Counted from the stretch's first letter, positions 53,162 to 63,064 are shown. The stretch: 64,000 bases of DNA from Acidimicrobiales bacterium (GCA_025455885.1 JALOLR010000014.1:1-64000); one strand, 5' to 3'. Made by a program: numbers and translations. Notes: generated by a model from the letters alone, not told the origin.

Positions 53162-54736
53162 ATGGACGACACCGCCGACCGGGCCCCGGCGCACCCCGAC
53201 AGCTTCTGGCAGCTCGTCGAGCGCCGTGCGGCCAGCACGCCGGAGCACGTGGTGCTGGCCGACGACCTGGGCCGCGAGCTCACCGCCGAGGGTCTCCGCG
53301 ACACCGCGCTGGCGGTGGCGGCCGCACTCCACGGCGACGGGATCGGCGACGGCTCCTCGGTCAGCTGGCAGCTCCCGACGTGCCTGGAGGCGCTGGTGCT
53401 CAGCGTCGCGCTGACCCGCCTCGGCGTGGTGCAGAACCCGATCATCGCGATGCTCCGCGAGCGCGAGGTCTCCAGCGTCCTCGACCAGGTGCACCCCGAC
53501 CTCGTGGTCGTCCCCGGCGTGTGGCGTGACTTCGACCACGAGGCGATGGTCCGACACCTGGCCCCGCAGGCCGCGGTGCGGATCGTCGACCACCGGTCGG
53601 CGGCCTCCACCGGCGGCCTGGCCCTGGCGACGGGCGACCCGGCCACCCTGCCCCCGGCGGTGCCGCCGACCACGGACGAGACCCGGTGGGTCTTCTCCAC
53701 CTCGGGGAGCACCGGCGGCCCGAAGGGGGTGCGCCACAGCGACGCGTCCGTGATGGCGGGGTGCAACGGGATGGTCCCCCGCCTGCGGATGGACCGCCAC
53801 GACGTGTACCCGATCGCCTTCCCCATCGCCCACATCGGCGGCCCGGTGATGCTGGCCATGGCGCTGCACTCGGGGTGCCGCCTCGTGCTGCTCGACGCCT
53901 TCGACCCGGCGACGAGCCCGGAGGTGATGGCCGAGGCCGGCGCCACCCTGTTGGGCTCGGCGCTGCCCTTCCACCTGGCGTACATGGCGGCCCAGGAGCG
54001 CCACGGCCCGGAGCCGCTCTACCCCCACCTGAAGGCCTGCACGAGCGGTGGGGCGGCCAAGCCCGCCGGGCACCACGAGCGGGTGAAGGCCGCGCTCGGT
54101 GGGGCCGGGACGGTGTCGGCGTGGGGTCTCACCGAGTTCCCGCTGGCCACGCAGGCGTCGCTCGACGACACCGACGAACAGCTCGGTCGGACCGAGGGCC
54201 GCCCCGCTCCCGGCACCGAGATCAGGGTCGTGGCCGCCGACGGCTCGGTGTGCGCGCCCGGCGAGGAGGGCGAGCTGCGCCTCAAGGGCGCGCCGATGTT
54301 CCTCGGCTACGCCGATGCCTCGCTCGACGCCGCCGCCTTCGACGACGAGGGCTGGTTCCGCAGCGGCGACCTGGGTGTGCAGTGGCCCACCGGGCACGTC
54401 GAGATCACCGGGCGGCTGAAGGACCTGATCGTGCGCAACGCCGAGAACATCTCGGCCAAGGCGGTCGAGGACGTGGTCCGCACCCACCCCGGGGTGGTCG
54501 ACGCCGCCGTCGTCGGCCTCCCTCACCCGCGCACCGGCGAGCAGGTCTGCGCGGTCCTGGTCATGGCGCCCGGTGCGGACCTGCCCACCGTTGCCGCGCT
54601 GGGAGCGCACTGCACCGGCGCCGGCCTGGCCCGCTACGCCTGCCCGGAGCGGGTCGAGGTGCGGGCCTCGATCCCCCGCAACGCCATGGGCAAGGTGCTC
54701 ACCCAGGACCTGCGGCGGTCGCTGCTCGCGATCTGA
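53162..54736 (+). CDS. class I adenylate-forming acyl-CoA synthetase
   Basis: 524-residue AMP-binding enzyme that activates a carboxylic acid as acyl-AMP and passes it to CoA. The phosphate loop is FSTSGSTGGPKGVRHS (about residue 180), the A5 region AWGLTEFPLATQ, A7 SGDLGVQWPTGHVEITGRLKD and the catalytic Lys of A10 in RNAMGKVLTQDLRR. Substrate is unknown; FadD-type relatives act on fatty or aromatic acids. ATG 53162. Divergent from the DUF2889 gene by 71 bp. Confidence 0.9.
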   Translation: MDDTADRAPAHPDSFWQLVERRAASTPEHVVLADDLGRELTAEGLRDTALAVAAALHGDGIGDGSSVSWQLPTCLEALVLSVALTRLGVVQNPIIAMLREREVSSVLDQVHPDLVVVPGVWRDFDHEAMVRHLAPQAAVRIVDHRSAASTGGLALATGDPATLPPAVPPTTDETRWVFSTSGSTGGPKGVRHSDASVMAGCNGMVPRLRMDRHDVYPIAFPIAHIGGPVMLAMALHSGCRLVLLDAFDPATSPEVMAEAGATLLGSALPFHLAYMAAQERHGPEPLYPHLKACTSGGAAKPAGHHERVKAALGGAGTVSAWGLTEFPLATQASLDDTDEQLGRTEGRPAPGTEIRVVAADGSVCAPGEEGELRLKGAPMFLGYADASLDAAAFDDEGWFRSGDLGVQWPTGHVEITGRLKDLIVRNAENISAKAVEDVVRTHPGVVDAAVVGLPHPRTGEQVCAVLVMAPGADLPTVAALGAHCTGAGLARYACPERVEVRASIPRNAMGKVLTQDLRRSLLAI

Positions 54737-54846
54737 CCGCGCTCGGCGTAGCGCTCCCTCCCCGAAAGCCGGGCGGATCGATCCACTCAAGTCCGACCAC
54801 CTCCAGCCGATCTCTGTAGTCAGCGGCGACGAACGAGGGCGAGACC

Positions 54847-56223
54847 ATGCGAGGCCGGATCGGGACGAAGCACCTCTACGTCGCATCCACCGCCGCCCTC
54901 CTCTGGGCCAGCTCAGCGGTCGCCCTCGCTCCGGTCGGGCCGGTCGGCGCGGCAGGCCTCGAGATCGGTTGCAACACGGCTCTCGTGGCCCTTCCGTCCA
55001 TCGATCAGGTCCTCCCCGTCGACGTGGTGACGCGGGAGTTCGGGACGCCGATCACCGTGGAGGGCGCCTACTCGGTGACGATCTCGCCGGATGCGCGGAC
55101 GGCCTACGTGCTCGGCAACCGAGCAGCGGCGCCCTATTGGACGCTCACGACACTGGCCCTCCCCTCGGGCGAGATCCAGCGGGAGATGTCGCTCGACCGG
55201 ATTCCGCAGGGCGGCCCGGTGAGTGGCCCCGTCGTCACCCCGGACGGATCGAGGCTCCTGTTGGGCAGCGGCGGGTTCCTCGACGTGATCGATCCCACGA
55301 CCAGCACCGTCGAGCGGACGATCGACCTCCCGTTCCCCGGGGCGTACGGGACTTCCCTGACACCGGACGGGCGCACGGCCCTCCTCACCTCCGAGTTCAA
55401 CGGACTCCTCCTGGTCGACCTCCCGACGGGGTCGCTCGGACCGACGATCTCCGTACCGGCCTACACCTCAGCCGTGGCACCCGACGGCAGGGTTGCCTAC
55501 ATCACGAGCAACCTCGGCCGCATCGTGACGCCCTTCGACCTGACCACCCAGACGGCTGGTGCACCCATCCCGCTGCCCTTCGGCCCCTACGGGATCGAGC
55601 TGGACCCCGACGGCGCCTTTGCGGTGATGAGTTCTGGGATCGGCATGCTGCAGCTCGACATCTCCTCGGGCGTGGTGACCGGTCCGACAGGGCCGTCGCT
55701 GCCACTCTGGCAGGTCCTCACCCCGAGCGGCCGAACCGCTCTCGTGGTGTCGCAGAGCCCCGACGCACTCACCTCGATCGACGTGACGACCGGTGCGTCG
55801 GCTGAGCCCATCTCGCTGCCGAGCACTCCCCTCGGGGTGGGGGCGTTGAGCGCTGACCAGGCGCCGGTCGCCGCCGCCTCGGCCGATCCGTCCGCTGCCG
55901 GTCAGCCGACGACGTTCGACGCCTCGAGCTCCACCACCCCGTGCGGTGAGATCGCCAGCTACTCCTGGGACTTCGGTGACGGGAGCGAGGTGATGACGAC
56001 CACCGCAGCGATCGTCGAACACACCTACGCCGCCGGCGGCGACTACACGGCCACTCTCCGGGTCACCAACACCGCGGGCACGTCGACCACCAAGGTGTTC
56101 ACCGGACGAGCGATGAACAGAAACGGAGGCCCTGAGGCCCAGACCGCGATCGCCGTCGCGGTGCCACCCGCCGAGACGCCTCCGGCGGGCGCCATCAACG
56201 CAATCCCTGCCTTCACCGGTTGA
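54847..56223 (+). CDS. secreted beta-propeller protein with PKD domain, ending IPAFTG
   Basis: 458-residue exported protein. Signal MRGRIGTKHLYVASTAALLW, cleavage near VGAAG. Residues 40-330 hold blade-like repeats with 'TPDGRTALL' (TISPDARTAYVLGN, VTPDGSRLLLGSG, LTPDGRTALLTSE, LDPDGAFAVMSSG), a YVTN/lactonase-type propeller. Residues about 335-420 are a PKD domain (YSWDFGDGSEVM, then HTYAAGGDYTATLRV). The C-terminus is INAIPAFTG-stop, the same five-residue end as the element 2 protein. GAGGGCGAG lies upstream of ATG 54847. Confidence 0.85.
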   Translation: MRGRIGTKHLYVASTAALLWASSAVALAPVGPVGAAGLEIGCNTALVALPSIDQVLPVDVVTREFGTPITVEGAYSVTISPDARTAYVLGNRAAAPYWTLTTLALPSGEIQREMSLDRIPQGGPVSGPVVTPDGSRLLLGSGGFLDVIDPTTSTVERTIDLPFPGAYGTSLTPDGRTALLTSEFNGLLLVDLPTGSLGPTISVPAYTSAVAPDGRVAYITSNLGRIVTPFDLTTQTAGAPIPLPFGPYGIELDPDGAFAVMSSGIGMLQLDISSGVVTGPTGPSLPLWQVLTPSGRTALVVSQSPDALTSIDVTTGASAEPISLPSTPLGVGALSADQAPVAAASADPSAAGQPTTFDASSSTTPCGEIASYSWDFGDGSEVMTTTAAIVEHTYAAGGDYTATLRVTNTAGTSTTKVFTGRAMNRNGGPEAQTAIAVAVPPAETPPAGAINAIPAFTG

Positions 56224-56368
56224 GATCGGCCTCCGAACCGCTGAAGTGAACCCCTTTGGTCGGCGTCTCGCGACCGGCGGGATGCGACCAGCGAGCCGCC
56301 GGTCGAGGATCGCCCCGAATCGGTGAACCGAAGAGCCGAGCGCGCTCAGCGCCGCCGTGGCGCTTCGT

Positions 56369-57553
56369 CTAGTGCGGCTGGCGCTGCACCAGCAGCTTGC
56401 AGTTGTCGTGCATGATCAGCCGCTGCTCGTCCTCGGTGTAGCCCGCCTCGGTGAGGTCGACGGTGAACGACAGCGGGTCGACCAGGCCCTCGGTGTGGGG
56501 CCAGTCGGAGCCCAGGAGGAGGTGGTCGGCGCCCATGATGTCGCGAAGGCCGGCGAGGTCGTTCTCGTAGAACGGCGACACCCAGACGTTGCGCTTGAAC
56601 ACCTCGCGGGGGTCCTCGGGGAACGCCGCCGGGGTCTGGCTGTACATCTTCCCGAGCCGCTTGAGCAGCGGGGCGACCCAGTCGGCACCGGTCTCGATGG
56701 CGGCGAAGCGCAGGTGCGGGAAGCGGTGCAGGAGGCCGTGGAGGACGATGGCCGCGAACGTGTCAGCCACGGCGTCGTGCGAGAGCGCCGAACGCAGCGG
56801 CTCGAACCGGTGGGCCTCCATCTCGGCCGACTCGCCCCACATGGTGATGAGGTCCTGGTAGGCGTTGCCGCCGCCGTGGTACACGACGGCCACGCCCGAC
56901 TCCTGGACGCGGGCCCAGAAGGGGTCGAAGCGGGGGTCGGCCGGGCTCTTGAACCCCTCGGCGGTGGAGACCGGGCCGGTCTGGATGAGCACGGCGCGGG
57001 CGTCGCGCTCGAGGCACCACTCGAGTTGCTCGACGGCGTTGTCGAGGTCGGAGAGGGTGAGGTAGGGCACGCCGAAGATGCGCTCCTCGTAGGCGAAGCC
57101 CCAGTCCTCGTCGAGCCACTTGTTGAACGCCCGGAAGGCCGCCCGCGCGGCGGGGAGGTCGTCCTTGAGGGCCTGTTCCATGCCGACGCCCAGCGTGGGG
57201 AAGAAGAGGGCCCCCTCGATGCCGAGGCTGTCCATGGTCTTCAGCCGGATCTCGCGGTCGCGGTAGGCGGGGTCGCAGGGCTCGAGGTCACCGAAGAGGT
57301 CCTTGACGCTCTCGCCCTTGGGGTTGTTGCCCCGGAAGTACTGCTCGAGGCTGCCCGGTGCCGACAGACGGTCGAAGGTGGGGTTCGGGATGAAGCGGTT
57401 GATCTTGCCGCCCACGAGCAGCATCTGGCGGCCGTTCACCTCGGCCCACTGCATGGCCCGCTTGGCGTACTCGGGCTCGATGTAGCGGGTGAAGGCGTCG
57501 AGCGCCTCGTAGTAGTGGTTGTCGGCGTCGAACGCCTTGAGCTCCTCGGCCAT
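56369..57553 (-). CDS. amidohydrolase family 2 (metal-dependent hydrolase)
   Basis: 394-residue TIM-barrel hydrolase of the ACMSD/amidohydrolase_2 type. Metal-binding DxH in FDADNHYYEALD at the N-terminus, then VYHGGGNAYQDL, the conserved HG...H and GSDWPHTEGLVDP with the final Asp. Relatives decarboxylate or hydrolyse aromatic or steroid metabolites. ATG 57553. Long relative to the family's usual 300, owing to inserts near residues 60-110. Confidence 0.88.
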   Translation of the reverse strand: MAEELKAFDADNHYYEALDAFTRYIEPEYAKRAMQWAEVNGRQMLLVGGKINRFIPNPTFDRLSAPGSLEQYFRGNNPKGESVKDLFGDLEPCDPAYRDREIRLKTMDSLGIEGALFFPTLGVGMEQALKDDLPAARAAFRAFNKWLDEDWGFAYEERIFGVPYLTLSDLDNAVEQLEWCLERDARAVLIQTGPVSTAEGFKSPADPRFDPFWARVQESGVAVVYHGGGNAYQDLITMWGESAEMEAHRFEPLRSALSHDAVADTFAAIVLHGLLHRFPHLRFAAIETGADWVAPLLKRLGKMYSQTPAAFPEDPREVFKRNVWVSPFYENDLAGLRDIMGADHLLLGSDWPHTEGLVDPLSFTVDLTEAGYTEDEQRLIMHDNCKLLVQRQPH

Positions 57554-57765
57554 GTGGACCCCCTGGTCTGGTCGGGTCGACCCCGTCGACCCCGTGCAGC
57601 TCGCCGCGTCGCCACGAGCACGTCCAAGCGTAGGCCGATACTTGACCGTGTGCAGCGTCCGCCTCGGGGTCCACCGGACCGGCAGCACCCACGGCCCCGC
57701 ACGACGCCTCGCCGGTAGGGTCGCCGCAGGCGCGACGCGGCGCCCGTCGCCGCCAGGAGGCACCC

Positions 57766-58482
57766 ATGACCACGCTCGACGCGGTACCCGAGGACTGGGA
57801 GCGGGGCCTGGCCGTCGTCGCCCACCCCGACGACCTGGAGTACGGCGCGGCCAGCGCCGTCGCCCGCTGGACCGGCCAGGGCAAGACGATCACCTACTGC
57901 ATGGTCACGTCCGGTGAGGCCGGCATCGACACGATGGCGCCCGAGGAGTGCGCGCGGCTGCGCCAGCAGGACGAGCGCGACTCCGCGGCCGCGGTGGGCG
58001 TGCACGACGTGGAGTTCCTGGCCCACCCCGACGGGTTGGTCGAAGCGTCGATCGTGCTGCGGCGCGACCTCGCTGCCGCCATCCGGCGCCACCGTCCGCA
58101 TGTGCTCATCAGCATCAACTACCGCGACTCGTGGGGCGCGGGCTTCAACCACGCCGACCACCGCGCCGTGGGCATCGCCCTCATCGACGCCGCCCGCGAC
58201 GCCGGCAACCGTTGGGTCTTCCCCGGGGCGGGGGGACCGCCGTGGTCGGGGGCCCGCTTCGCCCTCTTCGGCGGCTCACCGCAGGCCACGCACGCCGTCG
58301 ACATCACCGACACCATCGACGCCGGGGTGGCGTCGCTACTCGCCCACCAGACCTACCTCGACGCGCTGCCCGAGGGCACCACCGGCAAGGACCCCGAGCC
58401 GTTCCTTCGCGGCATGGCCGAAGCGGCCGGCCCGGCGTTGGGTGTCGCGGCGGCGACCACCTTCGAGCTGGTCGAGCTGTGA
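57766..58482 (+). CDS. PIG-L family deacetylase
   Basis: 238-residue zinc deacetylase acting on N-acetyl sugars or similar. Motif AVVAHPDDLEYGAASA (residues about 15-30) gives the AHPDDxE signature, and NHADHRAVG the C-terminal zinc His. Related enzymes deacetylate mycothiol or phosphatidylinositol sugars; substrate not assignable. ATG 57766, 212 bp from the divergent amidohydrolase. Confidence 0.88.
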   Translation: MTTLDAVPEDWERGLAVVAHPDDLEYGAASAVARWTGQGKTITYCMVTSGEAGIDTMAPEECARLRQQDERDSAAAVGVHDVEFLAHPDGLVEASIVLRRDLAAAIRRHRPHVLISINYRDSWGAGFNHADHRAVGIALIDAARDAGNRWVFPGAGGPPWSGARFALFGGSPQATHAVDITDTIDAGVASLLAHQTYLDALPEGTTGKDPEPFLRGMAEAAGPALGVAAATTFELVEL

Positions 58483-58534
58483 CGCGCTCGCCGACTGGCA
58501 TCATCGGCACCGACCCGACCCAGGAGGACCGATC

Positions 58535-59620
58535 GTGACCATCGACTCGCCGCCGGTGTGCGACGCACCCGAGGACCTCACCCCCGAGTGGGTCACGGCG
58601 GCCCTGGCCACCCGCGACATCACCACCCCGGTGACCGGGGTGCGCTTCGAGCGGGTCGGCACCGGGCAGATGGGCACCAGCTACCGGCTCTGGCTCGACT
58701 ACGCCGACCCCGCCTCCGCCGAAGCCGAAGGCGCGCCGGCCACGCTGGTGGCGAAGATGGCCGCCGGTGACCCGGCGTCGCGCGACATCATCGCCGAGGG
58801 CTATCGCAACGAGGTGGGCTTCTACCGCGAGCTGGCCGGCACGCTGGCCGTGCGCACCCCGAGGTGCTGGTACGCCACCATCGCCGATGACTGGAAGTGC
58901 TTCGTGCTGTTGCTGGAGGACCTCGCCCCGTCGGTGCCCGGCGACCAGGTGCGCGGCGTGACCGTCGACGAGGCCCGCGATGCGGTGGTGAACCTTGCCG
59001 GGCTGCACGGCCCGCGCTGGAAGGACGACTCACTACTGCAGATCGAGTGGCTGAAGCGCCACGAGCGCGAGGGCGCCGAGTTCTACGCCCAGGTGCTCGA
59101 CGGGGCCATCCCCACGTTCCTCGAGCGATTCGAGGCCCGGATGGGCCCCGACGATCCCGCTACGTTGCGCGAGGTGCCGGCCCACCTGGCCGACTGGCTC
59201 CTCACCCGCCCGGAGCGCTTCTCGGTGATCCACGGCGACTACCGACCGGACAACCTGATGTTCCCCGCGCACGGTGCGGGCGTGAGCGCCGTCGACTGGC
59301 AGACCCTGGCTCTGGGCCTACCAGGTCGCGACATCGGCTACTTCCTCGCCACCAGCCTCGACGTCGCCGACCGGCGGGCCCACGAGCGCGAGCTCGTCGC
59401 CGCCTACCACGAGGCCCTCGCCGCCCACGGAGTGACCGACCACGACCTCGACGAGTGCTTCGACGACTACCGGCTCGGGGTGGTGCAGGGTCCCATGATC
59501 ACCGTGCTCGGCGCGGTGTACGCCACCGACCCCAACGACGCCAGCGACGCCATGTTCACCGCCATGATCACCCGCTCGCTGGCCGCCATCCGCGACCTGC
59601 GTCCGTACGAGTTGCTCTGA
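58535..59620 (+). CDS. phosphotransferase-fold protein (APH / EcKinase-like)
   Basis: 361-residue kinase-like protein of the aminoglycoside phosphotransferase/ecdysteroid-kinase class. The catalytic Brenner loop is VIHGDYRPDNLMFPA (HGDxxxxN), followed by AVDWQTLALGLPGRDIGYFL with the metal-binding Asp. The N-lobe Lys is in TLVAKMAAGD. Similar proteins lie in acyl-CoA catabolic clusters, often beside acyl-CoA dehydrogenases. GTG 58535 follows CAGGAGGA at 58521; gap of 52 bp after the deacetylase gene. Confidence 0.88.
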   Translation: MTIDSPPVCDAPEDLTPEWVTAALATRDITTPVTGVRFERVGTGQMGTSYRLWLDYADPASAEAEGAPATLVAKMAAGDPASRDIIAEGYRNEVGFYRELAGTLAVRTPRCWYATIADDWKCFVLLLEDLAPSVPGDQVRGVTVDEARDAVVNLAGLHGPRWKDDSLLQIEWLKRHEREGAEFYAQVLDGAIPTFLERFEARMGPDDPATLREVPAHLADWLLTRPERFSVIHGDYRPDNLMFPAHGAGVSAVDWQTLALGLPGRDIGYFLATSLDVADRRAHERELVAAYHEALAAHGVTDHDLDECFDDYRLGVVQGPMITVLGAVYATDPNDASDAMFTAMITRSLAAIRDLRPYELL

Positions 59621-59666
59621 ACGTAAGCGGCGGAAGATCCGAACCCGAGCGAGGGGCCGAGGAGGG

Positions 59667-60128
59667 TCACGGTGCGGCCGGCTGCTTCTCGGCCAGGAGG
59701 GTCGAGTCCTCGGTGTCGAGCACGACGTTCATGTCGGAGATCCGCAGCTCACCGCCCTCGATCCGAAGCGAGCCGTGCACGATGGCGGTGGACAGCGGCG
59801 ATGGTGACCCACCGACGATCTGCGTCACCCAAATGTAGGAGCGGAAGTCGGCGGTCGTATCGTCGGCGCGGGTCAGGTGCACGTTGGTGCCATGGTGGCG
59901 CAGCGGATGCGGGCTGTTCATGCGGTGGTGGATCTGCCAGGCGATCACTTCGTCACGGCCGATGACATCGGCGTTGACGAAGTCCTCGAAGGCCGTGGCA
60001 CCAGTATCGGTGCGACAGGAGAAGTGCGGCTCGTAGCTCCACATCTTCGGCCATTCGTCGAAGAGGGCGTTGTCGTAGGCGAACCACCACTTCGTCAGCA
60101 GTTGGACGGCATCGCTCGGCTGGATCAT
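59667..60128 (-). CDS. NTF2/SnoaL-like protein
   Basis: 153-residue NTF2-fold protein starting MIQPSDAVQLLTKWWFAYD. WPKMWSYEPHFSCRT, VIAWQIHHRMNSPHPLRHHG and FRSYIWVTQIV are placed as in SnoaL-like hydratases and isomerases. The two His-rich stretches could form an active site. ATG 60128 after GGGGGAACGATCG. Divergent from the putative oxygenase gene, 125 bp apart. Confidence 0.8.
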   Translation of the reverse strand: MIQPSDAVQLLTKWWFAYDNALFDEWPKMWSYEPHFSCRTDTGATAFEDFVNADVIGRDEVIAWQIHHRMNSPHPLRHHGTNVHLTRADDTTADFRSYIWVTQIVGGSPSPLSTAIVHGSLRIEGGELRISDMNVVLDTEDSTLLAEKQPAAP

Positions 60129-60198
60129 CGATCGTTCCCCCTGGTTCGCCCGGCCTGCCTCACGCCGCCGGGACCTCGAGACACTCACATCAGATAGC

Positions 60199-60209
60199 AA
60201 TGTTACATT
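60199..60209. promoter_or_regulatory. AT-rich palindrome in the divergent promoter region
   Basis: AATGT-T-ACATT, 11 bp, in a short A/T-rich island between the NTF2-like and oxygenase genes. Possible operator for the TetR protein of the same cluster. Confidence 0.35.
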
Positions 60210-60253
60210 AAGGGCGGGCGCCCCGGAGAGGGCCGCAGCCAGGGAGAAGCGAG

Positions 60254-61297
60254 ATGGCGCTGAGCGACGACGACATGGCAGCAGTCCTGCGACCGGTGGC
60301 TCCGCCACGTGTGATCGAGGGCGTGTACACCGACGACCAACACGACCGAATCGTCCGGATGATCCAGACGAAGGGCCCGTGGCCGACGATCACTGCGCAC
60401 CACTTCGACACGGTGGAGGAGCTGATCGCCACCTCCACCGGGGTCATGCCGGAAGGTCTCGAGCTCACGCTCGACGATGTCGCCACCGGCCACTTCCGCG
60501 GCTACATCGCCAACGGTTCGACGTGCTTCGAGACCGAGATCGAGGACTGCTTCTACAACCTGAAGTTCCTCGACCTCGTTCGCGACTACTGGGGTGTCGC
60601 CTACGCCCAGCCCACCCACATGCTGTTCAACCTGTGCGGACCCCACCACACCGGGCTCAGCGCGCACCTCGACGCTGTCCAGTTCCGGGGGATCCGCTTG
60701 CACAACTCACCGGTGTGGCTGCAGAACGTGATGGGCAAGTCCGGGCTCTTCCAGGAGCACATGGTGAAGATGGCCCAAGTCATCACTTGGTGGTACCTCG
60801 GCGAGAACGGGACCTTCACGTACTGGCCCGACGGGCCCCACGGCGAGCCTCGCGTCCTCGAGCACCCGCTTTGGAACAAGGGCGTGGTGGTGCAGAACGA
60901 GGTGATGTTCCATCGCGGCGACCCCGTCGGCCGGCCCGAGGAGCGCGACATCCCGGGGCTGAGACACCGATCGCTGCTGGGCTACGACGCCAACCGCGAC
61001 GACTGGGCGATCACGACCGACGGCGAGGTGGTCCGGCGCTACCGACCCGACGAGATGCGCCTGCTGGTCCACTGGAGCGCCGAACTCTACGCCGATCGCG
61101 CCGAGGCCGAGAAGGCCGCCGACCACAGCGACGACCTCACCTTCGACGAGGTCTTCGAACGCCTCCTGGCCGACCTCAGGAACCGGGGCGTCGTGGTCGC
61201 CGACCCAACCGATCCGCTTCACGACTCCGACTTCATCCGGGCCCTCATCGCCACCTACACCATCGCCCCGACCACCGACTGGATAAGCGCTTCCTAG
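60254..61297 (+). CDS. putative Fe(II)-dependent oxygenase-like protein
   Basis: 347-residue protein. Residues 130-220 contain THMLFNLCGPHHTGLSAHLD and VMFHRGDPVGRPEERDI, giving an HxD (LSAHLDAVQF) and distal His-Arg pattern as in the Fe(II)/2-oxoglutarate superfamily, but the spacing is unusual and no family name could be assigned. WWYLGENGTFTYWPDGPHG is a further notable motif. ATG 60254 has AGGGAGAAGCGAG just upstream. Probably co-transcribed with the SDR gene 53 bp downstream. Confidence 0.6.
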   Translation: MALSDDDMAAVLRPVAPPRVIEGVYTDDQHDRIVRMIQTKGPWPTITAHHFDTVEELIATSTGVMPEGLELTLDDVATGHFRGYIANGSTCFETEIEDCFYNLKFLDLVRDYWGVAYAQPTHMLFNLCGPHHTGLSAHLDAVQFRGIRLHNSPVWLQNVMGKSGLFQEHMVKMAQVITWWYLGENGTFTYWPDGPHGEPRVLEHPLWNKGVVVQNEVMFHRGDPVGRPEERDIPGLRHRSLLGYDANRDDWAITTDGEVVRRYRPDEMRLLVHWSAELYADRAEAEKAADHSDDLTFDEVFERLLADLRNRGVVVADPTDPLHDSDFIRALIATYTIAPTTDWISAS

Positions 61298-61350
61298 AAG
61301 CGCCACGGCGCCACTCCACCACGCATCATCCACAGAACGGACCAAGCCCG

Positions 61351-62127
61351 ATGAACAACAGCGACGTGTTCGACCTCGACGGCAAGGTGGCCATCGTCAC
61401 CGGCTCAACCAAAGGAATCGGTCGGGCCATGGTCGAGGGCCTCGCCGCTGCTGGAGCCAAGGTCGTGGTCAGCTCCCGGAAGCAGAACCTCTGCAACGAC
61501 GTCGCCGCCGAGATCCGGGCATCGACCGGCGCCGAGGTACTGCCCCTCGCGTGCCACGTCGGCGACTGGGATGCCATCCCCGACTTCGTCGACGAGGTCG
61601 TCGAGCGGTTCGATCGCATCGACGTCCTGGTCAACAACGCTGGCATCAACCCCGCCCCGGTCACCGTCGGCGAGATGACCCTCGACTACTGGCGCAAGGT
61701 CTTCTCAGTCAATCTCGAGGGGCCCCTTCGCATGAGCCAGCAGGTCGCTCCCGTGATGCGCGACGGAGGCGGAGGCAGCATCGTCCACATCGGCACGATG
61801 GCTGCATACGGGCCGGGCCCCAACATCTGCGCCTACGGCTCTTCGAAGGCCGGTCTGAAGAACCTCACCCGGGCCATGGCGATGGAATGGGCGGACTGGA
61901 AGATCCGGGTCAACATCCTCAGCCCTGGACCGTTCATGAGCGAGATGCTCGCTGGCGCCGCAGCCCGCAGCGACATCGACTACCTCGCCATGGTCTCCGA
62001 GGGCACCCTGCTCAAGCGGGTCGCCGAACCCCACGAGATCGTCGGACCGGTCCTCTACCTCGCCAGCGACGCCTCCTCGTTCGTCACCGCCGACGACATC
62101 TCCGTATCCGGCGGAATGATGAAGTGA
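61351..62127 (+). CDS. SDR-family NAD(P)-dependent oxidoreductase
   Basis: 258-residue short-chain dehydrogenase. TGSTKGIG (residues about 18-25) binds the cofactor, NNAG follows strand 4, the Ser is in IHIGTMAAYG (Thr/Met in the usual Ser place), and the Tyr-Lys pair is YGSSKAG. SGGMMK is the typical C-terminal end. Close in pattern to FabG-type alcohol/ketone dehydrogenases of catabolic clusters. ATG 61351. Confidence 0.92.
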   Translation: MNNSDVFDLDGKVAIVTGSTKGIGRAMVEGLAAAGAKVVVSSRKQNLCNDVAAEIRASTGAEVLPLACHVGDWDAIPDFVDEVVERFDRIDVLVNNAGINPAPVTVGEMTLDYWRKVFSVNLEGPLRMSQQVAPVMRDGGGGSIVHIGTMAAYGPGPNICAYGSSKAGLKNLTRAMAMEWADWKIRVNILSPGPFMSEMLAGAAARSDIDYLAMVSEGTLLKRVAEPHEIVGPVLYLASDASSFVTADDISVSGGMMK

Positions 62128-62271
62128 GTGAGGGGGAAGACAGAACGAGCCGACACCCGCTCGGGCATCGCTGCCGAGCCCGCTGACACGTAGACGGCGG
62201 ATCAATGGCCTCGCAGCACCCCGATGTGCTGACCGCTACGCCAGAATGCAGGTCCATCCGACTGCGAGGCG

Positions 62272-62946
62272 GTGATCGTCGTTCCCCCTCTCAACCCTGA
62301 CAAGCGGCGGCCGCCGCTCCGCACGAGCGCGAAGGCGATCGCGACGCGCGCCAGCCTGGTCGAGCTCGCGGCCGAGCTCTTTGCGACCCGCGGGTACCTG
62401 GAGACATCCATACGCGACATCGCCCGCGCCGCCGAGCTGACGACCGGGGCGATCTACGGCCACTTCCGCAACAAGGCCGACCTACTGGCCGAGGCGATCA
62501 GCTCGAGGACCGTCACCGACCTCGAATCCCTATCCCTCGACATCACCGGACAGGCGACCACCTCTGAAGAACCACTCCACGTCGAGACTCTGCGACGCCT
62601 CTCCAGCCGCTATCCCGACCGACGCCAGCTCCGGGCCTTGATCCTCCAGGGAGCCGCTGCGGCGTTGAACGACGAGGAGACACGACACCGACTCCGGGAC
62701 GAGCAGCTGAGCCACCTGCAGGTGTGGATCGATTCCTACGAGGAGCATCGGTCCGAGCTGGGCATCGATCCCTCCGTCGACATCCGCGAGGCTGTGCTCT
62801 ACACCTGGGCCGCGGAAGTCGGCCTCGGGGTCATGGAAGCGGTAGGCATCGAGCCCCGCACCAAGCGGGGGTGGGCAGACATGGCGGCCCGCTTCGGGCG
62901 AGGGCTCAACCTTCCTGACCAGCCCGGTCGCGCCGGTAAACGATGA
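62272..62946 (+). CDS. TetR-family transcriptional regulator
   Basis: 224-residue repressor. N-terminal HTH: LVELAAELFATRGYLETSIR, then IARAAELTTGAIYGHFRNKADLLAEAI, the TetR signature. The rest is the helical ligand-binding domain. GTG 62272. Situated between the SDR and the solute-binding protein, so it likely controls this cluster; candidate operators are the palindromes at 60199 and 62996. Confidence 0.92.
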   Translation: MIVVPPLNPDKRRPPLRTSAKAIATRASLVELAAELFATRGYLETSIRDIARAAELTTGAIYGHFRNKADLLAEAISSRTVTDLESLSLDITGQATTSEEPLHVETLRRLSSRYPDRRQLRALILQGAAAALNDEETRHRLRDEQLSHLQVWIDSYEEHRSELGIDPSVDIREAVLYTWAAEVGLGVMEAVGIEPRTKRGWADMAARFGRGLNLPDQPGRAGKR

Positions 62947-62960
62947 CTCCGAAGACTAAA

Positions 62961-63011
62961 TTGTATCAGTGTTATGTAATAGCGTAATGTGCTTAGGTGA
63001 CGTCCGTCACC
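62961..63011 (+). promoter_or_regulatory. promoter and operator-like repeat before the substrate-binding protein
   Basis: -35 TTGTAT (62961-62966), 18-bp spacer, -10 TAATGT (62985-62990) in an A/T-rich pocket. GGTGACG-TC-CGTCACC (62996-63011) overlaps the expected transcript start. A repressor bound there would block initiation. About 65-nt leader precedes ATG 63065. Confidence 0.5.
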
Positions 63012-63064
63012 CCTGGTGAGCACGCCTGAGCGGCTTCGGGGCTGATCGAAGGGGGACCACCCGA

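Noticed and set aside
52613-54886. Long minus-strand frame opposite the acyl-CoA synthetase
   Set aside because: Shadow frame; the plus strand carries all adenylate-forming motifs.
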